Below are positions 16,821 to 26,638 of a DNA stretch of 64,000 nucleotides, in pieces. Location: the NCBI RefSeq assembly GCF_002482385.1, contig NZ_DLFW01000002.1:576213-640212 (forward strand), written 5' to 3'. The notes beneath the pieces were generated by a model that ran no database searches, was not told the origin of the DNA, and was given only the letters and a program-made list of their open reading frames with translations. Made by a program: the position numbers and the translations under genes. The first letter of the stretch is position 1. Each line of letters begins with the position of its first letter. The DNA comes from Dysgonomonas sp. UBA7710. GTDB lineage: Bacteria > Bacteroidota > Bacteroidia > Bacteroidales > Dysgonomonadaceae.

Positions 16821-19800
16821 TCACTTTTCACTTTTCACTTTCTTCACCCATTCTCTTGCATTTACAAATGCCTCCATCCAAGGAGTAAAATCATCTTTAC
16901 GATGTTCGAAAGGATGGTGTCCGCATTGCCAAGGGAATAATGAGCGTTCGAGATGGGGCATTATTGCTATATGACGTCCGTCTTTCGAAACAACCCCCGC
17001 TATATCATAATCGGAACCGTTAGGATTTCCCGGATATTCACTGTATATATATTTAGCAATTACATTATATTCGGCTTCAGCCTTCGGCATAGCGAATCGT
17101 CCTTCACCGTGTGCAACCCAGATACCAATCTTACTTCCCGATAATGAACCGAACATTACTGATTTATTTTCAGGAATATCCACGCTTATGTAAGTCGATT
17201 CATATTTATGTGAGCGATTATGTTCCATTTTCGGATGCTTGTCATGTTCCGGATAGATGAGATCCAGTTCCATCATCAGCTGGCAACCGTTACATACGCC
17301 GAGGCTCAATGTGTCTTTACGCTCGTAGTATTTACGAAGTGTTTCTTTTGCCTTATCGTTGTAGATGAAGCTACCTGCCCATCCTTTTGCCGAACCTAGT
17401 ACGTCCGAGTTAGAGAATCCTCCGCAGAATACGATTAAATTGATATCTTCCAGTGTCTCACGTCCCGAGGCCAGGTCAGTCATATGCACATCCCTTACGT
17501 CGAAACCGGCGAGATATAGGGAGTAAGCCATTTCGCGTTCGCTGTTTGTGCCTTTTTCACGTATAACAGCAGCTTTCAGGCCTGTTGGCGTAGTCCTGTT
17601 AGGGTCGATACCGTATTGAGCGAATTTACCTGTAAACGAAGGGTTGAACTTGAATTGAAGCGGCTGTTTCTTATAGTTTTCGAAACGTTCCAACGCCAGT
17701 TTTTCGGTACTTTGCTTCCTGTCGAGAAGATATGACGGTTCGAACCATGCATCACGTAATTCGTCTATATTGAATTCCTGACTGAAAGCATCTTTTTGGA
17801 TAACAAATTTGCGCTCTTCGATAGGGCGGGCAACGATGGCGAAGCCGATACCGTAATCGTCCAGTATTTTTTCTACTAGGTGGTGATGTTTCACCTGAAT
17901 AAGTATACCCGGATTTTCTGAGAATAATACTTTGATCAGATCTGCGTGATGCAGTTTGTCGAGGCGGGCTTCAAGTCCTCCCTGCGGATTGGCAAAACAC
18001 ATTTCCAGCATGGCTGTTACAAGTCCTCCGGCAGATATATCGTGCCCTGCAAGTATCAGCCCTCTGTCTATCAGTTCCTGCACCGCATTGAACGCATTCT
18101 TGAAATATTCAGGGTCTTTCACGGTCGGCACTTCTTCACCGAGTTTACTCATTGTCTGGGCAAATGCGGAGCCTCCGAGTTTGAACGTATCGAAAGAAAA
18201 ATCGATATAGTAGAGATAAGTACCTTTGATATATGCCAGCACCGGAGATACGATCTTGCGGATATTCTTCACTTCACCCGCAGCCGATATAATTACCGTA
18301 CCCGGTGAATATACTTTATCATCTCCATATTTCTGTGTCATCGACAAGGAGTCTTTACCTGTCGGAATGTTTATTCCCAGTTCGCAGGCAAATTCTGAAC
18401 AAGCCTCTACTGCTTTGTAAAGACGTGCGTCTTCTCCCGGATTCTTACAAGGCCACATCCAGTTTGCACTTAATGAAATGCCTTTCAATCCATCCTCGAT
18501 CGGTGCGAAAATGATGTTTGTCAACGATTCGGCTATTGCCAGTACAGAACCTGCAGCCGGGTCTACCATCGCAGCCTGCGGCGCATGGCCGATAGATGTT
18601 GCTATACCTGCCTTCCCTTTATAATCGAGGGCTACGGCTCCAAGGTCGCTCAATGGCAACTGGATTTCTCCCTGTGTCTGTTGGCGTGCCACTTTACCTG
18701 TAACCGAGCGGTCAACTTTATTTGTCAGCCAGTCTTTGCAGGCAACGGCTTCCAGTTGTAGCACATTCTTTATATAATCTTCCAGTTTGGAGATATCATA
18801 TTCAGGGTTTGTATAAACTTCGTCAATGGTTTCGTCGCGCATGATTGTCTTAGGCGCTTTTCCGAAGAAGTCTTCCAGTTTGAGGTCGATAGGACGCTTT
18901 CCGTCAGCTTGCTCGAATACAAACTTCATATCGTTAGTCGTTTCTCCGACAACATACATCGGGGAGCGTTCGCGTTCGGCAATACGTTTAATTCTGTCGG
19001 TCGCGTTGGCAGGGATAAGCAAGCCCATACGCTCCTGACTTTCATTACCTACAATTTCTTTTGACGAAAGGGTAGGGTCGCCGATAGGAAGTTTGGATAT
19101 GTCTATTTTTCCTCCGGTAGCTTCTACAAGCTCCGAAAGGCAGTTCAGGTGTCCCCCTGCACCGTGGTCGTGAATAGAGACAACTGGATTATTATCCGAT
19201 TCTGCCAATGCACGTATCACATTCGCGGTACGTTTCTGCATTTCAGGATTGGCACGTTGCACGGCGTTCAGTTCTATACCACTTGAGTATTGTCCTGTAT
19301 CTACAGATGATACAGCGCCTCCACCCATACCGATACGGTAGTTGTCCCCTCCGAGGATAACCACTTTTTCTCCCGGTTTAGGTTCGCCTTTCAGCGCGTC
19401 GCGTTTGTTCGCAAAGCCAACACCGCCGGCCAGCATGATTACTTTATCGTACGCAAATTTCTTCTGATTTTCCTGATGTTCGAATGTAAGCAACGAGCCG
19501 CAGATAAGCGGTTGTCCGAATTTGTTTCCGAAATCGGATGCTCCGTTCGATGCTTTTATCAGTATTTCTTCCGGTGTCTGGTATAGCCAAGGACGTTCCG
19601 GCATAGTTTCTTCCCAAGCCTTCCCAGCTTTTGTACGTGGGTAGGATGTCATATATACGGCGGTTCCTGCGATTGGCAGGGATGCCTTTCCTCCGCCCAG
19701 ACGGTCACGGATCTCACCTCCCGAACCGGTAGCAGCACCATTGAAAGGCTCTACGGTAGTAGGGAAGTTATGGGTTTCGGCTTTCAGGGAGATAACCGAT

Positions 19801-20516
19801 TTGATTGTTTTTTTCTGATAAAGGCTTGGTTCTTCTCCTTTTTCCGGTGCAAATTGTTCTATCTCCGGTCCCTGGCTGAAGGCTACATTGTCTTTGTATG
19901 CCGATACCAGCTTGTTGGGGTTTACCTGCGATGTTTTCTTTATTAATTTGAAAAGCGAACTTTCTTTTTCTTCTCCGTCGATGATAAATGTACCGTTGAA
20001 AATCTTGTGGCGGCAATGTTCCGAATTTACCTGCGAGAATCCGAATACTTCGCTGTCGGTTAGTTTCCTGTTGAGTCTTTTGCTTACTTCGTTCAGATAT
20101 TCTATTTCATCCTCGCTGAGGGCAAGGCCTTCCTGCTGATTGTATGTTTCTATATCATCTATTTCGATGATCGGTTCAGGTTGCTTGTAAATATTGAATA
20201 CTTCCTGATTCAGTCCGTCATAGATGCGTTGAAGCATCGGGTCGTGTTTCGCGTCGTTTGTATCTACCGGAAAAAATTCCTCTATACGCATGATTCCGCC
20301 GATACCCATATTTTGCGTGATTTCCACTGCATTGGTGCTCCATGGGGTAATCATCTCGCGGCGCGGACCAACAAAAAAGCCCGGAACATTTTCTGCTTCG
20401 AGCAAGGTTGCACCACTGAATGCCCATGTGAGACGTTGGATAAAATCGGCGTTAAGACTTGAGCTTGTTTGAACAGCAATGATGTTCTTGGAAGGGGTTT
20501 GAAAGAAGGAAACCAT
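16821..20516 (-). CDS. purL: Phosphoribosylformylglycinamidine synthase PurL, large fused form
   Basis: This 1231-residue enzyme makes FGAM from FGAR, glutamine and ATP in purine synthesis. It is the large single-chain type: N-terminal and linker domains with FSQVNSEHCRHKIFNG, the ATP-binding synthetase core (ETHNFPTTVEPFNGAATGSG), and a C-terminal glutamine amidotransferase with nucleophile Cys in LSLGVCNGCQLM and the His-x-Glu pair in MPHLERSLFPWQ. It is transcribed alone. The last six codons run into a tandem 7-base repeat (GTGAAAA), so the C-terminal VKSEK is repeat-derived. Confidence 0.98.
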   Translation of the reverse strand: MVSFFQTPSKNIIAVQTSSSLNADFIQRLTWAFSGATLLEAENVPGFFVGPRREMITPWSTNAVEITQNMGIGGIMRIEEFFPVDTNDAKHDPMLQRIYDGLNQEVFNIYKQPEPIIEIDDIETYNQQEGLALSEDEIEYLNEVSKRLNRKLTDSEVFGFSQVNSEHCRHKIFNGTFIIDGEEKESSLFKLIKKTSQVNPNKLVSAYKDNVAFSQGPEIEQFAPEKGEEPSLYQKKTIKSVISLKAETHNFPTTVEPFNGAATGSGGEIRDRLGGGKASLPIAGTAVYMTSYPRTKAGKAWEETMPERPWLYQTPEEILIKASNGASDFGNKFGQPLICGSLLTFEHQENQKKFAYDKVIMLAGGVGFANKRDALKGEPKPGEKVVILGGDNYRIGMGGGAVSSVDTGQYSSGIELNAVQRANPEMQKRTANVIRALAESDNNPVVSIHDHGAGGHLNCLSELVEATGGKIDISKLPIGDPTLSSKEIVGNESQERMGLLIPANATDRIKRIAERERSPMYVVGETTNDMKFVFEQADGKRPIDLKLEDFFGKAPKTIMRDETIDEVYTNPEYDISKLEDYIKNVLQLEAVACKDWLTNKVDRSVTGKVARQQTQGEIQLPLSDLGAVALDYKGKAGIATSIGHAPQAAMVDPAAGSVLAIAESLTNIIFAPIEDGLKGISLSANWMWPCKNPGEDARLYKAVEACSEFACELGINIPTGKDSLSMTQKYGDDKVYSPGTVIISAAGEVKNIRKIVSPVLAYIKGTYLYYIDFSFDTFKLGGSAFAQTMSKLGEEVPTVKDPEYFKNAFNAVQELIDRGLILAGHDISAGGLVTAMLEMCFANPQGGLEARLDKLHHADLIKVLFSENPGILIQVKHHHLVEKILDDYGIGFAIVARPIEERKFVIQKDAFSQEFNIDELRDAWFEPSYLLDRKQSTEKLALERFENYKKQPLQFKFNPSFTGKFAQYGIDPNRTTPTGLKAAVIREKGTNSEREMAYSLYLAGFDVRDVHMTDLASGRETLEDINLIVFCGGFSNSDVLGSAKGWAGSFIYNDKAKETLRKYYERKDTLSLGVCNGCQLMMELDLIYPEHDKHPKMEHNRSHKYESTYISVDIPENKSVMFGSLSGSKIGIWVAHGEGRFAMPKAEAEYNVIAKYIYSEYPGNPNGSDYDIAGVVSKDGRHIAIMPHLERSLFPWQCGHHPFEHRKDDFTPWMEAFVNAREWVKKVKSEK

Positions 20517-20558
20517 ATTTTTATTTCAAGTTAATAAATTGACTTTTTAATAGGCATA

Positions 20559-20566
20559 CAAAGGTA
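20559..20566 (-). promoter_or_regulatory. Candidate -7 box for purL
   Basis: The reverse strand reads TACCTTTG, matching TAnnTTTG, 42 bases before the purL ATG. No purine riboswitch-like fold is evident in the short leader. Confidence 0.55.
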
Positions 20567-20668
20567 GTGAAAAGAATTATAAAATAATATAAATATGAAT
20601 GGCGAACGGTCATTAATTTTTGAATAAAATAGCAAATGAAAATCAATATAATATTTGAGGGAGCGATA

Positions 20669-20704
20669 GAATTTAGGGGCAAATAGATATTCGCCCCTAA
20701 ATTC
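20669..20704 (-). terminator. Hairpin after the RluF-type gene
   Basis: GAATTTAGGGGC (20669-20680) and its exact complement (20693-20704) form a perfect 12-bp stem 44 bases after the rluF stop. No T tract follows on the reverse strand, so it may be a Rho-independent-like processing hairpin rather than a classical terminator. Confidence 0.5.
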
Positions 20705-20748
20705 GACAATAATTACTGCTTATAATTTTATCGTTAAAGAAAATAAGC

Positions 20749-21774
20749 CTAGTTAAGAGGCTTCTTTTTGGATTGATTTTTCGCTTTAGGCTTTGGCTTT
20801 GAACCGCCTTTAGGCTTATTGGCAGCCACCTTTTGCTTGCCTACGCGTAACCCGCTGGCAGGTTTGCCTTTTCGTTTCGGTTTTGCCTTATGTTCATTTT
20901 CGTCGGAGGATGGTGCAGAGGTATTCGAAGACTTCTTATTCGTGCTATCCGTTTTATTAGTTTTTCCATATTTTGCAGCGATGCTGGCTTTTCTATAGTC
21001 GGTTTTTATATCAAACTCTTCAAGAGCCTTATTAAAAGTTTTATTGCTCGAAGCCTTGTTTGTCTGCGTTTTTTCAGAATTTTCCAGCATATCGAAAAGT
21101 CCTTCCAGTTCGGCGTGTGTCAGGTTGCGCCAGTTTCCCTGTCCCAGATCGCCGAGTTTGATATTCATTATCTGTATGCGTTCGAGTTTAAGAACTTCAT
21201 AGTCGAAATATTCACACATACGTCTGATTTGCCTGTTCAGCCCTTGTATAAGCGATATACGGAACATATAGGGGTTTATCTCTACAATTTCGCATCGACG
21301 GGTAACGCGATCCAGTATAGGAACACCCTGTGCCATGCGCGTAAGGAAGTCTTTTGTAATAGGGCGGTTTACTTTTACAAGGTAATCTTTTTTGTGATTG
21401 TTGCCTGCCCGTAATATTTTATTTACAATGTCGCCATCATTGGTTAAGAGGATTAGTCCCTGGGAATCTTTATCCAGTCGTCCGATAGGAAATATCCGTT
21501 GTTCGTGCCGTATGAAATTGATAATATTATCTTTTTCCTGCGGATCGGTAGTGCTGACGATGCCTACCGGCTTGTTGAAAGCAATGTATACCGGCTCGAT
21601 TTTATTTATGATAAGTTCTCCGTTTACTTTTACTTTTTGTCCCGGAAGAACCCGCATTCCCACTTGGGCGCGTTTGCCGTTGATAGTCACACGGCCCTCT
21701 TCTATAAAGCGGTCGGCTTCACGTCTGGAACAAAATCCGGAGTTGCTGATATATTTATTTAGTCTGTATTCCAT
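20749..21774 (-). CDS. rluF: RluF-type 23S rRNA/tRNA pseudouridine synthase with basic tail
   Basis: The 341-residue protein has an S4 RNA-binding domain (residues 1-60, [20 protein letters not shown]) and an RsuA/RluF catalytic domain with the Asp of [12 protein letters not shown] at position 101, then [20 protein letters not shown]. RluF modifies U2604 of 23S rRNA in E. coli. From about residue 235 there is a long tail rich in Lys, Ser, Asn and Pro (for example [24 protein letters not shown]) not part of the fold; such tails are common in Bacteroidota and may add RNA affinity. Confidence 0.88.
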   Translation of the reverse strand: MEYRLNKYISNSGFCSRREADRFIEEGRVTINGKRAQVGMRVLPGQKVKVNGELIINKIEPVYIAFNKPVGIVSTTDPQEKDNIINFIRHEQRIFPIGRLDKDSQGLILLTNDGDIVNKILRAGNNHKKDYLVKVNRPITKDFLTRMAQGVPILDRVTRRCEIVEINPYMFRISLIQGLNRQIRRMCEYFDYEVLKLERIQIMNIKLGDLGQGNWRNLTHAELEGLFDMLENSEKTQTNKASSNKTFNKALEEFDIKTDYRKASIAAKYGKTNKTDSTNKKSSNTSAPSSDENEHKAKPKRKGKPASGLRVGKQKVAANKPKGGSKPKPKAKNQSKKKPLN

Positions 21775-21874
21775 CTCGAATGTATGTGATGTAGGGTAAT
21801 GATTTCGCGCAAAGATAATTAATTTGTTTTTGTTTATTTCTGTTTGATGGAATATTCATTGATAATGTGAATCA

Positions 21875-22470
21875 GTATTTGGAAATTTTATCTATATATG
21901 TAGCTATTAGCCATTGGCAGTTAACTTGTAGTTCTTTGAGAAAATGATTAGGCCTCCGTCCGTGTCTTGCTGACAGGGCAAAAACGTTTGCTACGCAACA
22001 CACAGACAGGACGTCTGCGCGAGCGGAGTTCTTATATCCTCTTTGTCATGTTGAACGAAGTGAAACATCTCTTTAATCGAAAGAGATCCTTCGTTCCACT
22101 CAGGATGACAGACCCAAGGTGGACTTACAGAGAGGGAAAAAAGTAACAGATAAAAAATAGTGGAAAAAGTGTAACTTTTGTAACTTTTTTGAAATAGTTA
22201 CGGATTGCTTCGCCCTGCGGGTAGTTACAAGTTGCGGGAAAGGCTGCCTGTTTATTTTGTTTCACGCAAAGACGCAAAGGTTTTATATCTTACCAGTTGT
22301 TGACTGATAACTGTTGACTGTAAAGAGTGTTACCTTTGTTACTTTTTTAATAGTTACGAGTTACAAGTAGATAAGACATGGAGTGCTAGTTGTTAACTGA
22401 TGACTGCTAACTGTTAATTGAAATAAGTAACCTTTGTTACCTTTTTGGGAAAGTTACAAGTGGGCATAAT
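21875..22470. repeat. Mosaic intergenic repeat island 1
   Basis: This lies in an 850-base gene-free gap. It begins with ATTTTATCTATA (21885-21896) and a segment GTAGCTATTAGCCATTGGC followed by TAGTTCTTTGA that recurs at 26037-26070 and, more degraded, at 36625-36665. Boxes of the type GTTACCTTTGTTACTTTTT occur at 22171-22190, 22329-22348 and 22427-22446, each followed by a 'tagttacgagttac'-like string. It also holds a three-tier hairpin (22044-22110) and a 'cacgcaaagacgcaaagg' string. No frame here is protein-like. Confidence 0.7.
22044..22110. repeat. Three-tier hairpin repeat unit
   Basis: Three nested perfect inverted repeats share one axis: TGTCAT (22044-22049)/ATGACA (22105-22110), GAACGAAG (22053-22060)/CTTCGTTC (22089-22096), and ATCTCTTT (22067-22074)/AAAGAGAT (22080-22087). 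This arrangement resembles dispersed REP-like intergenic palindromes seen across many bacterial genomes; only one copy is in this window. Confidence 0.7.
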
Positions 22471-22540
22471 ATAAATTAGCTGATTGGCTAATTGAATTTG
22501 TACATTAATCATTATGCGTACGGATTTACTAAAAATATAT

Positions 22541-22548
22541 TATCTTTG
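22541..22548 (+). promoter_or_regulatory. -7 box for ugd
   Basis: TATCTTTG matches the Bacteroidota -7 consensus exactly, 75 bases before the ugd ATG. Confidence 0.6.
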
Positions 22549-22623
22549 TGCCAGAAAATCAAACCGGTTAAGTTTGTATATTATCACAAGTATTTATAAA
22601 ACAGAAGTAAAAAAATATCATTA

Positions 22624-23943
22624 ATGAAAATAGCAATTGTAGGTACGGGGTATGTGGGTCTTGTTACAGGAACTTGTTTTGCTGAAATGGGAACAGAAGT
22701 TTATTGTGTGGATATAGACCAGAAGAAAATAGATAATCTGAAGAACGGCATTATACCTATTTTCGAACCCGGACTGGATGAAATGGTGGAACGTAATCAT
22801 AAAGCAGGACGCTTGCAATTCACTACCGACCTGAGCTCTATAATTAATGATGTTGATATTGTGTTTTCAGCAGTGGGTACACCTCCTGACGAAGATGGTA
22901 GTGCCGATCTCAAATATGTACTCGATGTAGCCCGTACAGTAGGTGAGAATCTGAATAAATATATGGTGATCGTTACCAAAAGTACTGTACCTGTGGGTAC
23001 AGCTAAATTGGTAAAAAAGACTATACAGGAAGAATTGGATAAAAGAGGTTTGTCCGATTTGAAATTTGATGTGGCTTCTAATCCCGAGTTTCTGAAAGAA
23101 GGAGCCGCTATTACAGACTTTATGCAGCCCGACCGGGTGGTTGTGGGTGTAGAGTCGGAAGAAGCGCGGAAATTGATGGAGAAACTATATAAGCCATTCA
23201 CATTGAATAACTACCGTATTATCTATACAGATATTCCTTCCGCGGAGATGATTAAGTACGCAGCTAACGCCATGCTTGCCACGCGCATCAGTTTTATGAA
23301 CGATATAGCGAATCTTTGCGAAATTGTAGGCGCGGATGTAAATATGGTACGTAAGGGTATCGGTTCAGATGCCCGTATCGGTTCTAAATTCTTATATTCC
23401 GGTTGTGGATACGGGGGCAGTTGTTTCCCTAAGGATGTAAAAGCGATTATTAAAACAGCTAATAAGCTCGGGTATAAAATGGAAATACTTGAAGCTGTAG
23501 AAAATGTGAATGAACGTCAGAAAAATATTCTTTTTGATAAACTAATGAAATATTACAATGGGGATATCAAAGGGAAAACTATCGCTGTATGGGGATTAGC
23601 ATTTAAACCAAAAACAGATGATATGCGCGAAGCTCCGTCTCTTGTCTTGATAGATAAGATATTAAAAGCAGGAGGTAAAATAAGGGCATATGATCCGGTG
23701 GCGATGGAGGAAGCGAAACATCAGAGGCTCGGTGATACTATCGTGTATGCAAAAGATATTTATGATGCAACGCTTGATGCTGATGCTATACTGATGGTAA
23801 CAGAATGGAACGAATTCCGTTTGCCGACATGGGAAGTGATTAAAAAAACGATGAATAAACCTGTTGTTTTTGACGGGCGTAATATTTATAATAAACAGGA
23901 AATGAACGATGCCGGTTTCGATTATTTCGGGATAGGCATCTGA
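22624..23943 (+). CDS. ugd: UDP-glucose 6-dehydrogenase
   Basis: The 439-residue enzyme oxidises UDP-glucose to UDP-glucuronate with two NAD+, giving precursors for capsule and LPS sugars. The dinucleotide motif GTGYVG is at residues 7-12; the central domain has NPEFLKEGAAI and the Lys/Asn-containing EMIKYAANAMLA; the catalytic cysteine is C267 in GGSCFPKD; the C-terminal UDP-binding domain has WGLAFKPKTDDMREAPS. It is followed by an ABC ATPase 69 bases on. A short string in that gap (ggctccgccgaacg) resembles the repeat DNA elsewhere in the window. Confidence 0.97.
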   Translation: MKIAIVGTGYVGLVTGTCFAEMGTEVYCVDIDQKKIDNLKNGIIPIFEPGLDEMVERNHKAGRLQFTTDLSSIINDVDIVFSAVGTPPDEDGSADLKYVLDVARTVGENLNKYMVIVTKSTVPVGTAKLVKKTIQEELDKRGLSDLKFDVASNPEFLKEGAAITDFMQPDRVVVGVESEEARKLMEKLYKPFTLNNYRIIYTDIPSAEMIKYAANAMLATRISFMNDIANLCEIVGADVNMVRKGIGSDARIGSKFLYSGCGYGGSCFPKDVKAIIKTANKLGYKMEILEAVENVNERQKNILFDKLMKYYNGDIKGKTIAVWGLAFKPKTDDMREAPSLVLIDKILKAGGKIRAYDPVAMEEAKHQRLGDTIVYAKDIYDATLDADAILMVTEWNEFRLPTWEVIKKTMNKPVVFDGRNIYNKQEMNDAGFDYFGIGI

Positions 23944-24012
23944 TTATAATAAGCAGATTAGCAAATTGGCTCCGCCGAACGTTGTTTCGGAAATTAGCAA
24001 ATTCGAGATAAA

Positions 24013-24684
24013 ATGATTGCAGTAGAAGGAATTACTAAAAGCTTTGGCTCTCTGAAAGTATTGAAAGGGATAGACTTGCGTGTAGAAAAAGGTGAGATAA
24101 TCTCTATAGTGGGAGCAAGTGGTGCAGGCAAAACTACTCTGTTGCAAATCATGGGAACACTGGATAAAGCCGATAGCGGAACTGTTTATATTAATAATGA
24201 GAACCTGAGCAGGCTGAATGATTCCCGTCTTTCGGATTTCCGTAACAAGAATATCGGATTTGTATTTCAGTTTCACCAGCTATTACCGGAATTTACAGCA
24301 TTGGAAAATGTAATGATCCCGGCTCTTATCGGTAAAGTAAAAGAATCGCAGGCCAAAGCCAAGGCGAAAGAACTTCTTGATATGCTCGGTTTATCGTCCC
24401 GTACGGAGCATAAACCAAATGAGCTGTCGGGAGGGGAAAAACAACGGGTAGCCGTTGCGCGTGCGCTGATTAACGATCCGGCGGTGATACTTGCGGATGA
24501 GCCGTCAGGTAGTCTTGACACTGAGAATAAAGACGAACTACACCAACTGTTTTTTAAACTGCGTGATACACTTGGTCAGACTTTCGTTATTGTGACCCAC
24601 GATGAACACCTGGCTTCTATAACAGACCGTACCATTCATATGAAAGATGGTATAATATTGGAAAATCAGCCTGTAATATTATAA
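24013..24684 (+). CDS. LolD-like ABC transporter ATP-binding protein
   Basis: The 223-residue ATPase has Walker A GASGAGKT (about residues 37-44), Q-loop [15 protein letters not shown], signature [15 protein letters not shown], Walker [13 protein letters not shown] and the H-loop in [11 protein letters not shown]. The length and the [14 protein letters not shown] block fit the MacB/LolD group, whose partners are FtsX-like permeases that extract lipoproteins or export peptides. No permease gene is adjacent, so the partner must be encoded elsewhere. It precedes dprA by six bases, an unusual functional pairing. Confidence 0.93.
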   Translation: MIAVEGITKSFGSLKVLKGIDLRVEKGEIISIVGASGAGKTTLLQIMGTLDKADSGTVYINNENLSRLNDSRLSDFRNKNIGFVFQFHQLLPEFTALENVMIPALIGKVKESQAKAKAKELLDMLGLSSRTEHKPNELSGGEKQRVAVARALINDPAVILADEPSGSLDTENKDELHQLFFKLRDTLGQTFVIVTHDEHLASITDRTIHMKDGIILENQPVIL

Positions 24685-24690
24685 ATATAA

Positions 24691-25812
24691 ATGAGTATAT
24701 CTGCTGATAAACGTCTTTATCAGATTGCCCTTACCCGAATATTGGGAGTAGGGGATATTACCGCGCGTAATCTGTTGCAGGTAGTTGGTGATGAAGAAGA
24801 AATATTCAGGTCGGGCAGAAAATCGTTGTTAAGTATTCAGGGGCTTTCGTCCAAACTTGTAGGGGAGATATTAAATCCCGAAGTACTGGATAAAGCGGAG
24901 AAAGAGCTGGAATTTGTAGAAAAGAATGATATTTCTACCTACTTTATCAGTGATAGGTATTATCCCCATCGTCTGAAAGATTGCGCTGATGCTCCGGTAC
25001 TCTTTTATTTCAAAGGAAAAGCTGATTTTAATGCAGATAAGATAATAAGTATTGTCGGTACCCGCAACTCAACGAATTATGGTAATAGCTTTTGCGATAC
25101 ATTTTTAGAGAAAGTATCCGCAGTATTACCCGATACACTTATTGTTAGCGGACTTGCTTATGGGATAGATATACATGCCCACAGGGCGGCTCTCAAATAT
25201 AATCTGTCCACGGTGGGAGTGCTGGCGCATGGTCTGGATATGATTTATCCGGCTGTACACAGGCAAACCGCGGTAGAGATGTTGGAAAAAGGAGGACTGC
25301 TTTCCGATTTCCCGAGCAAGACTGAACCGGATCGTTATAACTTTGTTCGCCGCAACCGTATTGTGGCAGGTATGGCTGATGCTGTTATAGTCGTGGAATC
25401 GGACGAAAAAGGAGGTTCGCTGATAACTGCTGAGATTGCCGGCTCATACTGTAAAGATATATTCGCTGTGCCCGGCCGGATGTCGGACAGGTATTCGCGT
25501 GGATGCAATAAGCTGATAGCTTCGCATAAAGCGGATTTGTTCCAATCGACAGAATACTTTCTTCAGCAAATGGGTTGGGACGATGAATCGCAGAAAAAGA
25601 AGAAAATGCCGCGTCAGCAAGACTTATTTGTCGTTCTGACAGATGAAGAACAGGTTGTTACGGATAAGCTGGCTACAATAGAATCACTTCATATAGACCA
25701 GCTGGCCAGAGAACTGAACATTCCGGCTTATCAATTATTTACCACTCTTCTGGAGTTGGAAATGAAAGGCCTGATAAAGAACCTGCCGGGGAATATGTAT
25801 GCCCTAACCTAA
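24691..25812 (+). CDS. dprA: DNA processing protein DprA
   Basis: DprA binds incoming single-stranded DNA and loads RecA during natural transformation. The 373-residue protein has an N-terminal helix-hairpin-helix-like region, the Rossmann-like core with SIVGTRNSTNYG, VSGLAYGIDIHAHRAAL, GLLSDFPSKTEPDRYNFVRR, NRIVAGMADAVIVVESDEKG and IFAVPG, and a C-terminal winged helix (residues 310-373, HIDQLARELNIPAYQLFTTL). DprA alone does not prove competence; no com genes are near. The stop codon lies inside a terminator-like hairpin. Confidence 0.96.
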   Translation: MSISADKRLYQIALTRILGVGDITARNLLQVVGDEEEIFRSGRKSLLSIQGLSSKLVGEILNPEVLDKAEKELEFVEKNDISTYFISDRYYPHRLKDCADAPVLFYFKGKADFNADKIISIVGTRNSTNYGNSFCDTFLEKVSAVLPDTLIVSGLAYGIDIHAHRAALKYNLSTVGVLAHGLDMIYPAVHRQTAVEMLEKGGLLSDFPSKTEPDRYNFVRRNRIVAGMADAVIVVESDEKGGSLITAEIAGSYCKDIFAVPGRMSDRYSRGCNKLIASHKADLFQSTEYFLQQMGWDDESQKKKKMPRQQDLFVVLTDEEQVVTDKLATIESLHIDQLARELNIPAYQLFTTLLELEMKGLIKNLPGNMYALT

Positions 25813-25855
25813 ATAAAAGGGACGAATATTATCGCCCCCGTTCCGTATTTAGGTT
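25806..25855 (+). terminator. Hairpin overlapping the dprA stop
   Basis: AACCTAAAT (25806-25814) pairs with ATTTAGGTT (25847-25855), with an inner stem GGGACG/CGTTCC (25819-25824, 25839-25844). It includes the dprA stop codon; the tail is weak in T, so efficiency is uncertain. Confidence 0.5.
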
Positions 25856-26019
25856 ATTACATACAAGTTTATAGTAAAACGGTAAAATTACTTTGAATTT
25901 TACAAATAATTAATACTTTTATCGTGTAATACGGTACACTATAACGATGGGAAATGCGGGTTAATGGTAGGTATAAATATTCGGCAGGGCTTTGGTTCTG
26001 CTTTTTTAGTATAATTTAT

Positions 26020-26450
26020 CAAAGATTTTATCTATAGAGTAAGCTATCAGCCATTAGCTTATAGTTCTTTGAAGTATTGAATAAGCTCCATGGTCTCCGA
26101 AGGGGGAAACGAAAGAAGAATGAAAAATAAAAAAGCTGGAAAAGTTGTTACCTTTGTTACCTTTTTAATAGCTACGAGTTATTTCGCCCTTTGGGCAATT
26201 ACGGGTTACGAGTTGTTAACTGTTAACTGTAAAGTCGCTTCGCGCCATTGACATATTGGTATATTAGTCAATCGGCATATTGATTTGTGTTACCTTTGTT
26301 ACCTTTTTAATAGTTACAAGTTACTGCGCCCTTCGGGTAGTTACAAGACTAAAAGTCTAACGGCTAATAGCTATCAGCTAAAAGCTGAAACATGTGTTAC
26401 TTCTGTTACTTTTTAACTATGTAATGTAAATACAGGTTAATTTTATATCG
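26020..26450. repeat. Mosaic intergenic repeat island 2
   Basis: This lies in an 826-base gene-free gap. It starts with ATTTTATCTATA (26025-26036) and GTAAGCTATCAGCCATTAGC, then TAGTTCTTTGA, as in island 1. GTTACCTTTGTTACCTTTTT boxes occur at 26147-26166 and 26289-26308, and GTTACTTCTGTTACTTTTT at 26396-26414. Strings 'gcgcccttcgggtagttacaag' type and 'ctaatagctatcagctaaaagctg' fill the spaces. The right end, ACTTTTTAACTATGTAATGT followed by AAATACAGGTTAA, resembles the right end of the island at 48318-48520. Confidence 0.7.
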
Positions 26451-26580
26451 TTTATGGCAGATATGTTGTTAAAGTTGAGGAGATGTCAGATATAAAGATG
26501 TTACTTTTTATTTACACCGCTAAATATAAAAAACTGAATTTATGTGGTTCTAACCCTCGATTCGCATAATTTGCCATAAA

Positions 26581-26613
26581 ATAAAAAGAGGTTCTCCGAA
26601 CCTGAAGAACCCC
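26581..26613 (-). terminator. Intrinsic terminator after the TonB-type receptor
   Basis: On the reverse strand GGGGTTCT and AGAACCTC (26613-26588) form an 8-bp stem with one G-U pair, followed by TTTTTAT, 25 bases after the stop codon. Confidence 0.75.
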
Positions 26614-26638
26614 TGATCTGTATTATTAAGATTTTTGA

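Noticed and set aside
20521..20709. 62-residue frame on the reverse strand between purL and the RluF gene
   Set aside because: Overlaps the purL promoter and the rluF hairpin.
21960..22450. Possible CRISPR array because of repeated GTTAC strings
   Set aside because: Spacing is irregular, repeats are short and variable and there are no cas genes.
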